Part shown: in pieces, positions 53,019-62,600 of the stretch
Layout: each line of letters begins with the position of its first letter
How positions within the stretch are numbered: the stretch's first letter is position 1
Source: Longimicrobium sp.
GTDB taxonomy: Bacteria; Gemmatimonadota; Gemmatimonadetes; Longimicrobiales; Longimicrobiaceae
Length of the DNA stretch: 64,000 nucleotides
Direction of reading: 5' to 3'
Assembly (NCBI GenBank): GCA_036377595.1
Contig: DASUYB010000006.1
Location: forward strand, 1-64,000
Made by a program: the position numbers and the translations under genes
Notes under the pieces: model-generated
What the model saw: the letters and a program-made list of their open reading frames with translations, nothing else
What the model was told of the DNA's origin: nothing
The model's database searches: none

Positions 53019-54758
53019 ATGATGCGGATCCTGGTCGCCGCCGCGGCCACCGCGCTCCTGGCGGCGCCGCACCTGTACGCGCAGCAGCAGCCCGCGGGCG
53101 TGGTGCGCACCCCGGGCGGCGTGCAGGTGGACTTCCAGAACACCGACATGCGCCTGGTGGTCGCCGCGCTGGCGGACGCGGCGGGGCTGAACGTGGTGTA
53201 TGGCGACCTGCCGCAGAAGGCGGTGACGCTGCGCACCAGCACCCCCGTTCCCCTCGCCCAGGTGCGCGTGTACCTGAGCTCGCTGCTGCAGGCCAACGAC
53301 CTGGAGCTGAAGGACGAGGGAAGCGGACTGCTGCGCATCGTTCCCCGCGCGGGGTCGGCGCAGGCGGTCGCGCAGCCGCAGGCGCAGCAGGCGTACGCGG
53401 GGCCGCAGGACGGCTCGGTGCGCGTGTTCGTGTACCGCCTGCGCCACGCCCCGGCCGAGGACATGGCGCGCAGCATCGGCGCGCTCTTCGGCATCGGCGA
53501 CGGCGGCGTGGCGGCGCACCCCGACCGCGCGCAGTCGCTGACCGAGCAGCTGCGCGGCCAGTCGCTCGACGCCAACGGCGACCCGCGCGTGCCCCGCCCG
53601 CAGGCGGGGCTGAACGCGGGGCTGCAGGGGCAGGTGCAGGTGTTCGCCGACTCGCGCACCAACGCGCTGCTGATCCGCGCCACGCCGGCCGATTACGAGA
53701 CGCTGCGGCAGGCAATCGAGCAGCTCGACACGCGCCCGCTGCAGGTGATGATCGAGGTGCTGATCGCCGAGGTGCGGCGCAACAGCCAGTTCGGGCTGGG
53801 GATCGACGTGCGCGTTCCCCAGCACGAGATCAACGACAACGGCACCTCCATCGGCGGCGAGCTGGTGGGCGGGACGGCGGGCGACGTGGCGCTGCGCATC
53901 CTCAAGCTGGGCAACGTCGAGGCGAACGTCATCATCCACGCGCTGGCCGCCAGCGGCGACGTCACCATCCTCTCCCGCCCCGTCATCCTGGCGCAGAACA
54001 ACGAGGCGGCGCGCATCCTGGTGGGCGACCAGCGGCCGTTCATCCAGATCTCCCGCTCGTTCCCCACCGACAACGCCGCGCGCGACCAGGTGATCCAGTA
54101 CCGCGACGTGGGCACCCAGCTCACCATCCGCCCCACGGTCAACCCCGACGGCTACGTGACCCTTTCCGTGCTGCAGGAGGTGAGCAATGCGACGAACGAG
54201 ACGCAGTTCGGCGCGCCGATCATCTCCACGCGCGAGGCCGAGACGCGGCTGCTGGTGAAGGACGGCCACACGGTGGTGATCGGCGGGCTGATCGACCACC
54301 AGCGCGACAGCAACAACTCGGGCGTCCCCCTGCTGAAGGACATCCCCCTGATCGGCGGGCTCTTCCGCTCCACCAGCCGGCAGAAGACGTCGACGGAGCT
54401 GTTCCTCTTCCTGATTCCCCACGTGCTGTACAGCGACGAGGACGTGGACGGCGCCACGCGGCGGGTGCGCGAGCGCACGGAGCGGCTGGACCGCGCGCTC
54501 CCGGACAGCATCCCGCTGTTCTGGAAGGAGAGCCAGGACACCACCGCCGCCCCCGTCGGCACTCCCACCGGCCGCCGGACGAGACCGATCGTCGCGCCGG
54601 CGCCGGCCGCGCCGCCGCCCGCGCAGCCGCAGCCCGTGGCGCCGTCGCCTGCGCCGGAGCAGCCTGCGCAGCCGCAGCCGCCCGCGCCGCAGGGCGGGGG
54701 GACGGCGCCGGAGTCGGACGCGGAGGACGTGATGGCGAGCGAGAGGCGCGGGCGATGA
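53019..54758 (+). CDS. gspD: type II secretion outer-membrane secretin GspD
   Basis: 579 residues from ATG 53019 (ATG 53022 is equivalent). The signal peptide is MRILVAAAATALLAAPHLYAQ. The N domains begin VQVDFQNTDMRLVVAALADAAGLNVVYG, with repeats such as VFADSRTNALLIRATPADYETLRQAIEQLD. The secretin core includes VMIEVLIAEVRRN, SRPVILAQNNEAARILVGDQ, VGTQLTIRPTVNPDGYVTL and VVIGGLIDHQRD followed by GVPLLKDIPLIGGLFR. A Pro/Gln-rich tail of ~70 residues ends it. It forms the export channel in the outer membrane. Confidence 0.95.
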   Translation: MMRILVAAAATALLAAPHLYAQQQPAGVVRTPGGVQVDFQNTDMRLVVAALADAAGLNVVYGDLPQKAVTLRTSTPVPLAQVRVYLSSLLQANDLELKDEGSGLLRIVPRAGSAQAVAQPQAQQAYAGPQDGSVRVFVYRLRHAPAEDMARSIGALFGIGDGGVAAHPDRAQSLTEQLRGQSLDANGDPRVPRPQAGLNAGLQGQVQVFADSRTNALLIRATPADYETLRQAIEQLDTRPLQVMIEVLIAEVRRNSQFGLGIDVRVPQHEINDNGTSIGGELVGGTAGDVALRILKLGNVEANVIIHALAASGDVTILSRPVILAQNNEAARILVGDQRPFIQISRSFPTDNAARDQVIQYRDVGTQLTIRPTVNPDGYVTLSVLQEVSNATNETQFGAPIISTREAETRLLVKDGHTVVIGGLIDHQRDSNNSGVPLLKDIPLIGGLFRSTSRQKTSTELFLFLIPHVLYSDEDVDGATRRVRERTERLDRALPDSIPLFWKESQDTTAAPVGTPTGRRTRPIVAPAPAAPPPAQPQPVAPSPAPEQPAQPQPPAPQGGGTAPESDAEDVMASERRGR

Positions 54759-55411
54759 GAGCGGTGTGGGCGCCGCCGGGGTTCCCCCCCACCCCCGGCC
54801 CCTCCCCCACGAGGGGGGAGGGATGGGGGAGGGGAGACCTCAGCGCGGCAGCTGGATTCGGCGCTGAGTTCCCCCCCGCCCCCGCGAAGCGGGGGAGGGG
54901 GCCGGGGGGAGGGGGCCGCCCGCGGCCGCGCACAGGGTCGCTCAGCAGTCCGAACCCTTTCCGCACGCTGAGTGGTTCCTACGGCTTCACGCTGCTGGAG
55001 ATGATGGTGGTGATGGCGATGCTGGCCATCGCGGCGGCGGTGGCCGTCCCCGCGCTGCGGCCGCCCCGCGAGCGCAGCGCCGGCGCGGCCGCCGACAGCC
55101 TGCTGCACGTCCTGGCCCGCGCGCGGGCGGATGCGGCGGCGCGCGGCGTCCCGGTCCGCGTGGAGGTGCGCGCGGGCGACGGCGCCTTCTCGGTGACGGC
55201 CGACGCGGACGGCGGCGCGCGCGACACGCTGGGCTCCGGCGTGCTCCCGCTCCCCGCGGACGGAAGGGTGATGGCGATGGGGAGCGCGGCGCGGGTCGGC
55301 TTCGACGCCACCGGCCGCGCCCGCGCCGACCGGATGCTCGTGACGGGGGAAGGAGGAGGGATTGAGATCGTGGTCGATGCGTGGAGCGGCGCCGCGCGCG
55401 CGGCTCGCTGA
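54755..55411 (+). CDS. gspH: minor pseudopilin GspH whose leader contains a family B palindrome
   Basis: 218 residues from ATG 54755, overlapping the gspD stop. The prepilin site is SYG/FTLLEMMVVMAM near residue 77. Residues ~7-60 of the leader (PPGFPPTPGPSPTRGEGWGR and onward) are an in-frame translation of the family B repeat. The mature part has the H/I/J-type hydrophobic helix and a beta-rich pseudopilin domain (AARGVPVRVEVRAGDGAFSVTADADGG). Either the start lies downstream (a rare non-ATG codon near 54960) or the repeat is really translated and then cut away with the leader. Confidence 0.82.
   Translation: MRAVWAPPGFPPTPGPSPTRGEGWGRGDLSAAAGFGAEFPPAPAKRGRGPGGGGRPRPRTGSLSSPNPFRTLSGSYGFTLLEMMVVMAMLAIAAAVAVPALRPPRERSAGAAADSLLHVLARARADAAARGVPVRVEVRAGDGAFSVTADADGGARDTLGSGVLPLPADGRVMAMGSAARVGFDATGRARADRMLVTGEGGGIEIVVDAWSGAARAAR
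54784..54941. repeat. two adjacent family B palindromes inside gspH
   Basis: The first unit pairs ggcccctcccccac with gggggagggatggggg-type sequence. The second is cccccccgcccccgcgaagc with its complement, followed by the tail ggggggagggggccg. Together they occupy the 5' part of gspH without breaking the frame. Confidence 0.75.
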
Positions 55412-55820
55412 CCGCGGCGGGTTCACGCTGATCGAGGCGGTCGTCGCGCTGCTGATCGTCGCGCTGGCGCTGGTGCCGCTCCTCGGCGCCGCGCGGCAGG
55501 CGCTCCGGTCCGAAGCGAGGGTCGGCCCCGCCCGCGAGGCCGTCGCGCTGGCGGAGATGCGGATGGAGGAGCTGTCGCTGCTCCCGGTGGACTCGCTGGC
55601 CGCGTATCTGTCCCCGCGCGCGGAACGGTTCCCGGCGCCGTACGGCCGCTTCATCTGGCACGCGCTCCTGCGCGGCGAGACGGAGTCGCCCGCGCTGGTC
55701 CGCGCCGCGGTGGTGGTCGACTGGACCGGCGGCAGCTACTCGCTGGAGACGACCTTCCATCGCACCGACATGCTGCCGGAGTTCAACTCGATGGCGGGGA
55801 TGCCGTCGGCGGCACCGTGA
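55362..55820 (+). CDS. gspI: minor pseudopilin GspI
   Basis: 152 residues from TTG 55362 (GGAGGAGGG just upstream); ATG 55377 is an alternative. It overlaps gspH by 50 bases. The prepilin site is DRGG/FTLIEAVVALLIVALALV, with the conserved Glu. A short beta domain follows, with ALAEMRMEELSLLPVDSL, as usual for GspI. It forms the tip complex with J and K. Confidence 0.88.
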   Translation: MRSWSMRGAAPRARLADRGGFTLIEAVVALLIVALALVPLLGAARQALRSEARVGPAREAVALAEMRMEELSLLPVDSLAAYLSPRAERFPAPYGRFIWHALLRGETESPALVRAAVVVDWTGGSYSLETTFHRTDMLPEFNSMAGMPSAAP

Positions 55821-55865
55821 AGCATCGGCGCCGGGAGGACGCATCCTGCCCGCCCCGGCGCGGAG

Positions 55866-55920
55866 GCCCCCTCCCCCGGCCCTCCCCCGCTGCGCGGGGG
55901 AGGGGGGAACTCAGCGCAGA
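55866..55920. repeat. GC-rich palindrome, family B copy (inverted)
   Basis: gccccctcccccggccctcc plus cccgctgcgcgggggagggg and ggaactcagcgcag, the reverse orientation of the other copies. It separates gspI and gspJ. Confidence 0.7.
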
Positions 55921-55955
55921 GGCTTGATCCTGCGTACGGATTACTGGCTTACCCG

Positions 55956-56690
55956 ATGACGAACCATCTCCGTTCGCAGTACGGTTTTACCCTCGTCGAA
56001 GTGCTCGTCGCCCTCGTTGTCGCGGGGGCGGTGTCGGCGGCGGCGTACGGCGTGGTGGGGGCGATGGCGGAGTCGCGGCGGGCGGCGGAGCGCGCGAGAG
56101 AGGCGGCGCTCCCCGGCGCGGGCGCGCGCCAGACGCTGCAGGAGTGGGTGCGCGCCGCGGCGCTCTTCGACGGCGGCGGCCCGTTGGCGGGCGCGGACCG
56201 GCGCGCGGCGGGCGTCCCGCGCGACGAGCTGGCCTTCGCGGTGGAGGACGGCGGCGCGCTGCGGCCGGGGCCGCGCCGCATCCGGCTGTGGATCGGCCGC
56301 TCCACCCTGGGGCCGTCGGGGCTGCTGGCCGAGGTGTCCGCGCTCGGCCCCCGCCCCGAGCCGGCGGAGACGCTCGTGGTGGCGCGCGCGGCGGGTGGGC
56401 TGGACGTGCGGTATCGCGTCACCATCCGCGAGCGGCAGGTGTGGCTGGACGCGTGGGCGTCGGACTCCGTCCTCCCCGAGGCGGTGGAGCTCCGGGTGAC
56501 GCCCGCGCAGGAGATCGCGGCCGACCCGCGGATGGGCGGCTTTCCCGGCCTGCTGCAACTTCCGCTGCGCGTGCCGCTCAGGCCCGGGCTGCAGACCCTG
56601 ACTGGAGGAACCGATGCGCGTGGGCCGGCGGGGATTCGCGCTGGTTGCGGTGCTGTGGGCGCTGGTGCTGGCTGCGGCCCTGGCCGCTGA
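55956..56690 (+). CDS. gspJ: minor pseudopilin GspJ
   Basis: 244 residues. Prepilin site SQYG/FTLVEVLVALVVAGAVSA near the N terminus, a normal 9-residue leader. The long GspJ-type beta domain contains RDELAFAVEDGGALRPGPRRIRLWI. It overlaps gspK by 77 bases, and its last ~25 residues, in the overlap, are low-complexity and Gly/Ala rich. Confidence 0.85.
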   Translation: MTNHLRSQYGFTLVEVLVALVVAGAVSAAAYGVVGAMAESRRAAERAREAALPGAGARQTLQEWVRAAALFDGGGPLAGADRRAAGVPRDELAFAVEDGGALRPGPRRIRLWIGRSTLGPSGLLAEVSALGPRPEPAETLVVARAAGGLDVRYRVTIRERQVWLDAWASDSVLPEAVELRVTPAQEIAADPRMGGFPGLLQLPLRVPLRPGLQTLTGGTDARGPAGIRAGCGAVGAGAGCGPGR

Positions 56691-57522
56691 CCTGCACGCC
56701 GGCGCGCGCGGCGACCTGCGCGGCGCCAGTGCCGCCCGCGACGCCGCCCGCGCCCGCTGGGCCGCGCGCGGCGGGCTGGCCCACGCCGAGGAGTCGCTCC
56801 GCGCGCGCCTCTCCGCCGCCTCCGCGCCGCCGCCCACCGACACGCTCGTGGTGGCCGCGGAGACGCTGGACTACGACGGCGTCGCGGTGCGGGTGACGGT
56901 GACCGACGCGCGCGCCCGGCTCCAGCTCAACCTGGCCACCGCCGCCGAGCTCCGCGCGCTGGCCTCAGCCGTGGGGATGTCGTCCGACCAGGCCTACGCC
57001 TTCGCCTACGCGGTGACGGGATGGCGGGTGAGCCGCGGCCCGCGGTGGATGGCTGCGCCGGAGGACACGCTGGCGCCGGCGCTCCGTCCCCCCGCGGGCG
57101 CCTTCCGCGCGGTCGAGGAGCTGCGCGAAGTGCCCGGCGTGACCCCCGCGGCGTACCGCGCGCTGGCGCCGCTCCTCAGCGTGGCGGGCGACGGGCGGGT
57201 GAACCTGAACTCCGCGCCGGCGGCGGTGCTGCTGACGCTGCCGGGGTTCGGTCCCGACGCGGTGCGCGCGGTGGTGGAGCGGCGGCGCGCGGCGCCCTTC
57301 CTCGGCGCGTACGAGGTCGTCGCCGCGCTCCCGGTGCTGTCGCGCGAGCGGGTGCAGGACCGCATGGCCGAGCTGCTCGCGCGCGCCGCCTTCGCCCCGC
57401 ACCACGCCGAGGTGCGCGTGGAGGCGCGGGGCGCGGGGCCGGCCGAGCGGGCGCGGATCCGCGCGGTGGCGGTGCTGGCCGGCGGCCGCCTGGCGCCGCT
57501 GGCGGAGATCGAGGAACGCTGA
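56614..57522 (+). CDS. gspK: minor pseudopilin GspK
   Basis: 302 residues. Prepilin-like start [21 protein letters not shown], with no Glu at +5, as is usual for GspK. The large helical domain includes [37 protein letters not shown] and [22 protein letters not shown] (the helix-hairpin-helix typical of GspK). It caps the pseudopilus tip. It is the last structural gene of the operon. Confidence 0.9.
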   Translation: MRVGRRGFALVAVLWALVLAAALAADLHAGARGDLRGASAARDAARARWAARGGLAHAEESLRARLSAASAPPPTDTLVVAAETLDYDGVAVRVTVTDARARLQLNLATAAELRALASAVGMSSDQAYAFAYAVTGWRVSRGPRWMAAPEDTLAPALRPPAGAFRAVEELREVPGVTPAAYRALAPLLSVAGDGRVNLNSAPAAVLLTLPGFGPDAVRAVVERRRAAPFLGAYEVVAALPVLSRERVQDRMAELLARAAFAPHHAEVRVEARGAGPAERARIRAVAVLAGGRLAPLAEIEER

Positions 57523-57550
57523 AGCAGACGGGAACCATCGCCCTTCCCCT

Positions 57551-58621
57551 TTGATCGAGAAGATGCGGGAGCCCAGCCGTCCCATCGTCCCCTTCCGGAG
57601 CGCCGGCAGCGCCGCGGCGACCGCGCGCGTGCTTTCCGCGCCGGCCGCGGCGCCGCGCGAGGCCGCGGACGGCGCGTTCCTGGGGCGCAGCCCGCGCGTG
57701 CTGGCGGCGCTCGAGGTGGCGCGGCTGGTGGCCGACAGCACCGCCACCGTGCTGGTGCAGGGCGAGAGCGGAACGGGAAAGGAGCTGCTGGCCCGCATCG
57801 TCCACGAGCACAGCCGGCGCGCGCGCGGGCCGTTCGTGGCGGTGAACTGCGCGGCCATCCCCGAGACGCTGCTGGAGAGCGAGCTGTTCGGGCACGAGCG
57901 CGGCGCCTTCACCGGCGCGGCGTCGCGGCGGCTGGGGCGCTTCGAGCGGGCCAGCGGCGGCACGCTCTTCCTGGACGAGGTGGGCGACATGAGCCCCACC
58001 ATGCAGGCCAAGATCCTGCGCGTGCTGCAGGAGCACGAGATCGAGCGCGTGGGCGGCGACACCCCCGTGCGCGTGGACGTGCGCGTGGTGGCGGCGACGA
58101 ACCGCGACCTCGAGGCGGAGGCGGCCGCCGGCCGCTTCCGCGAAGACCTGTACTACCGGCTGGCCGTGGTCGTCGTCCAGCTTCCCGCGCTGCGCGACCG
58201 AGGCGACGACGTGGACCTGCTGGCGCGGCGCTTCCTGGAGACCTTCGCCGCCGAGCACGGGCGCCCGGTGCGCGGCGTGTCGCCCGACGCGGCGGCGCGG
58301 CTGCGCGCGTACACCTGGCCGGGGAACGTGCGGCAGCTGCGCAACGTGATGGAGCGCGCGGTGCTGATGGCCGACGGCGAGGTGCTGCGTGCCGAGCACC
58401 TCGCCCCCGAGGTGCTGGCGGCCACCGCCGCGCCCGAGCCCGACGGCGACGGCCGCTTCCTTCCGCTGCGCGAGCTGGAGCGCCGCCACATCCGCCGCGC
58501 GCTGGACCTGTCCGGCGGCAACCTGGGCGACACCGCGCGGATGCTGGGCATCCACCGCAACACCCTGCGCCAGAAGCTCCGCCAGCTCGACGGCCGCAAG
58601 CCCGGCGACTCGGCCGTCTAG
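57551..58621 (+). CDS. sigma-54-dependent transcriptional activator without receiver domain
   Basis: 356 residues from TTG 57551 (ATG 57563 is the alternative). The AAA+ domain has Walker A GESGTGKE, the sigma-54 loop GAFTGA (118-123), Walker [13 protein letters not shown] and [11 protein letters not shown] Fis-type helix-turn-helix ends it ([21 protein letters not shown]). The N-terminal ~45 residues are not a response-regulator or GAF domain, so activity is probably set by expression or a partner protein (PspF-like). It lies 28 bases after gspK and is likely co-transcribed with the secretion operon or controls it. Confidence 0.9.
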   Translation: MIEKMREPSRPIVPFRSAGSAAATARVLSAPAAAPREAADGAFLGRSPRVLAALEVARLVADSTATVLVQGESGTGKELLARIVHEHSRRARGPFVAVNCAAIPETLLESELFGHERGAFTGAASRRLGRFERASGGTLFLDEVGDMSPTMQAKILRVLQEHEIERVGGDTPVRVDVRVVAATNRDLEAEAAAGRFREDLYYRLAVVVVQLPALRDRGDDVDLLARRFLETFAAEHGRPVRGVSPDAAARLRAYTWPGNVRQLRNVMERAVLMADGEVLRAEHLAPEVLAATAAPEPDGDGRFLPLRELERRHIRRALDLSGGNLGDTARMLGIHRNTLRQKLRQLDGRKPGDSAV

Positions 58622-58828
58622 GCAATCTCGAAAGATAACCGCGGGATTCGGGCGTGTTGGGCGCTTAGACGCCCAAACGGGCTGCGCGCGCCGTAGGCCA
58701 CGATACTACTGTGGCCAACGGCGCCGGGCCCCGCCGCGCCCGCCATCCGCCCGCGACGACGCATCGGTGCGCGCGCGGCGGGTCCCGGCCCTCCGGGCGC
58801 GCATCCCTCACGCGAAGTCCCGCCCCGC

Positions 58829-58890
58829 GCTGAGTTCTCCCCTCCCCTGCGCAGCGGGGAGGGGCCGGGGGAGGGGGCCAGCCTCCGCCG
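58829..58890. repeat. GC-rich palindrome, family B copy
   Basis: tgagttctcccctcccctgc pairs with gcagcggggagggg, then the common tail gggggagggggccagcc. Confidence 0.7.
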
Positions 58891-58902
58891 CCCGCGCGAG
58901 TG

Positions 58903-58965
58903 TCCTCACCCCTACCCCTCCCGGTACGGGAGGGGTGGCGAGCCTGGGCGAGCCGGGGAGGGCGC
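58903..58965. repeat. related GC-rich palindrome
   Basis: cacccctacccctcccggta pairs with tacgggaggggtggcgag, then gcctgggcgagccggggagg. It is adjacent to the 58829 copy but of a different subfamily. Confidence 0.55.
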
Positions 58966-59600
58966 AATGCCGCGGCACACTCCGATCCTTCATCATCATC
59001 CGAAAATTATCTCTTTTGTAGCGATATCCGGTCATTCCCCGGTCATCCGTCCGCGCGGACGACGGCCCTCCCGTCCCGGAGGCGCGGCGGCAATGTCGGC
59101 GCCGTCCATTCGCCCGTCATCGGGATGCGCGCCGCGGCTCCATCCATTCGGAATCCGGAGACGCGAATGTGCTGCTAATTCTTTATCACATCTCGATTTC
59201 CCACCTTGATGGCCCCACCCTTCTTCACCCTCACGCTCTCCCCCGATACACAGATCCTGTGCCTGCGACGGCGCCCGTGCACATGATCTGTGCATGATCG
59301 CCGCGTCAACGAAATGTCACATCGCGGCCCATCCTGCTCATCGTCAACAACTTGTCGTAAAACATCAGTTTGGAACACGGGTTGCCTTTGCGCGCCGCCG
59401 GACCCTCCCGCGCACCGGCACCCGCGCGCCAGCCCGGCTCCCGCTCGTGCAGCCGACCCGGCGTGCCGCGCCGTCCGCATCCCGCGCCACCACGCGCGCG
59501 CGGACGCGCGCCGCCCGGAGCCCGCGTGCCGCCGCGCGTGCCGGAGCGCGGGGGGCCCTACCCGGCTGCAACCCACACATCACCGGCAGGACGGACGCCC

Positions 59601-62600
59601 ATGCGACGAGCTCCCCAACCCCTGCCGCCGTGGCGCGGCGCGGCACGCCTGGCACTGGCGCTGCTGCTCGCGCTCGCGGGGGCCGTTCCCCTCCACGCCC
59701 AGTGCACGCGCACCAAGATCGCCAAGGTCGTGGCGCTGGAGCAGTTCATCTGGTACAACCGCCTGGGCGCCAACGCGCCCGACGCGCTGCTCTTCGCGCT
59801 GGAGCAGGACGTGGTGTCCAGCAGCGGCGGCGCCGCCACGACCGGCGACGCGCGGCTGCGCGACGGCCGGCGTCCGCGCCCGGTGGTGCTGCGCGTGAAC
59901 GCGGGCGAGTGCCTGCGGATCACGCTCCGGAACCTGCTGTCGCCGCAGAACGGCACGCACCCCGACACCACCCGCGCCGTCTCCATCCACGTGGTGGGGA
60001 TGCAGCTGGTGAACACCATCTCCGACGACGGCAGCGCCGTGCAGGCCAACCCCTCGTCGCTGGTGGAGCCGGGGAGCTCCATCACCTACACGCTGTTCGC
60101 CGAGAAGGAGGGCACCTACCTCCTGCATTCGGCCGCGCAGATGACCGGCGGCGAGGGCGACGGCGGGCAGATCGGCCGCGGGCTGTTCGGCGCGGTGAAC
60201 GTGGAGCCGCCCGGCGCCGAGTACTACCGCAGCCAGGTGACCGCCGAGGACATGCGGCTGGCCTCGCTCGACGCCTCGGGGAACCCGCAGTTCGTCAACG
60301 GCTACCCGAAGATCGACTACACCAGGCGCTACCTGTCCGGCCCGCTGAGCGGCCGCCCGATCCTGAACATGCTCAAGGGCGACACCATCGTGTGGTCGGA
60401 CATCAGCGCCATCATCACCGGCCCCAACCGCGGGAACTTCGCCGCCACGGCGTATCCCAACCCCGGGGTGCCCGTCTATCCGCAGCGGCTGAAGCCCTTC
60501 CGCGAGCACACGGTGATCTTCCACGACGAGGTGGGGCTGGTGCAGGCGTTCAACCCCATCTTCGACAGCACCACCTTCAAGCACACGCTGCACGGCGGGC
60601 GCGACGCCTTCGCCATCAACTACGGCACCGGCGGGATCGGCGCCGAGATCCTGGCCAACCGCTTCGGGCTGGGCCCCATGTGGCGGTGCAACGACTGCAA
60701 GTTCGAGGAGTTCTTCCTTTCCTCGTGGGCGGTCGGCGACCCCGCCATGGTGGTCGACATCCCCGCGGCGGCCGACTTCGACCCGGCGCATCCGCCGGCG
60801 CCGGGGCCGCGGGCGACGAAGGCGCTCTATCCCGACGACCCGTCGAACGTGTTCCACAGCTACGTGAACGACCACGTGAAGATCCGCAACCTTCACGCGG
60901 GGCCCAAGGAGCACCACATCTTCCACCTGCACGCGCACCAGTGGATCAACACGCCGAACGACTCGCTCTCCAACTACAAGGACAGCCAGGCGATCGGACC
61001 GGGCGCGGGCTTCACCTACGAGATCACCTACGGCGGCGGCGGCAACCGCAACGACACGCCGGGCGACGCCATCTTCCACTGCCACTTCTATCCCCACTTC
61101 GCGCAGGGGATGTGGGGGCTGTGGCGCAACCACGACGTGTTCGAGGGGGGCACGGTGCTGGGCACCGACGGCCGCCCCGCCCCGGGAAGCCGCGCGCTTC
61201 CCGACGGCGAGATCGCCGCGGGGACGCCGATCCCCGCCGTCGTCCCCATCCCCACCTACGCGCTGGCGCCGCTCCCGGCCGACAGCATGAAGGGGTATCC
61301 CTTCTACATCCCCGGCGTGGCCGGGCACCGGCCGCCGCAGCCGCCGCTGGACCTGGCGTGGGACGGCGGGCTGAAGCGCCACGTGGTCACCGGCGGGGTC
61401 AGCACCTTCCCGGCGCTGAACACCCGTGACTTCAGCAAGCACGACTCGCTGCTGACCGTCAACTTCCTCCCCGACACGGGCACCGTGGACGAGCGCGTGG
61501 CCATGCGCTTCCACGCGCGGCTGGGGTACCCGGGCCCCATCGCCGACAGCTGGCTGACCACGGGAACGTTCGAGACCAACGGCCTGCCGCCTACCTGGGG
61601 CGCGCCCTTCGCCGACCCCTGCGGGATCCGCGGGGTGCGCATGGGCGACTCGCTGGACTACAAGGCGGCCTCGTTCCAGATCACCGCCTTCTACAACAAG
61701 GCCAACTGGTCGTTCAGCCAGCACCGCATGTTCGGCCTGTGGGCCGACGTCAACGCCTTCATCGCGCAGACGAAGGCGCCCGAGCCGTTCTTCTTCCGCG
61801 CGCGCAACGGCTCGTGCCTGACCTACCACCTGGTGAACCTGATCCCGGCCGAGTACAACGTCGACGACTTCCAGGTGCAGACGCCCACCGACATCATCGG
61901 GCAGCACATCCACCTGGTGAAGTTCGACGTGACCTCGTCCGACGGCGCCGCCAACGGGTGGAACTACGAGGACGGCGCGCTGAGCCCCGACGCGGTGCGC
62001 GAGGTCATCCGCGCTATCCGCAGGCAGAACGGGTGCACCGGGCTCAACTCGGGAGATGCCAGGGACGGGACGAACGCCTGCCCCGTGGCCAGGTACCACC
62101 CCTACTCGGGCTTCCAGGGCAACCCCGCCTGGCTGGGGGCGCAGGAGAACATCCAGCGCTGGTGGGTGGACCCCGTCCCGCGCGGCGGCGGGAAGGCCAC
62201 GCCGCTCCCCACCATCTTCACGCACGACCACTTCGGGCCCAGCACGCACCAGCAGGTGGGGCTGTACGCCGGGCTGCTTCCCGAAGACTCGGGGACGGTG
62301 TGGCGCGACCCGGAGACGCTGGCGACGTTCGGCGGGCGCTTCGACGGCGGGCCGACCAGCTGGCGCGCCGACATCCTCTACACGGCCACCCCCAACCGCT
62401 CGTACCGCGAGTTCGGCATCCAGATCGCCGACTTCTCGCTCGCCTACGGCGCGGAAGGGTTCGTGGGGAACCTGGGCCGCACGCCGCCCATCAACCCCCC
62501 CGGCCGCGACGACGTGGGGCTGCCCTACCTGCTGCGCCCGCCGTTCGCGCGGGGCACCGGCGTGTGCCCCAACGGGATGTCGGCGGCGCTGGGGTGCCCC

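Larger units (their letters stand above)
58622..59600. other. intergenic region before the giant oxidase gene
   Basis: Contains a hairpin (ggccac..gtggcc near 58696-58723), two family B palindromes, an AT-richer patch around 59170-59390, and a repeated tgatctgtgcatgatc-like segment near 59284-59300 that could be an operator. No convincing gene. The oxidase promoter is probably in the AT-richer patch. Confidence 0.5.
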
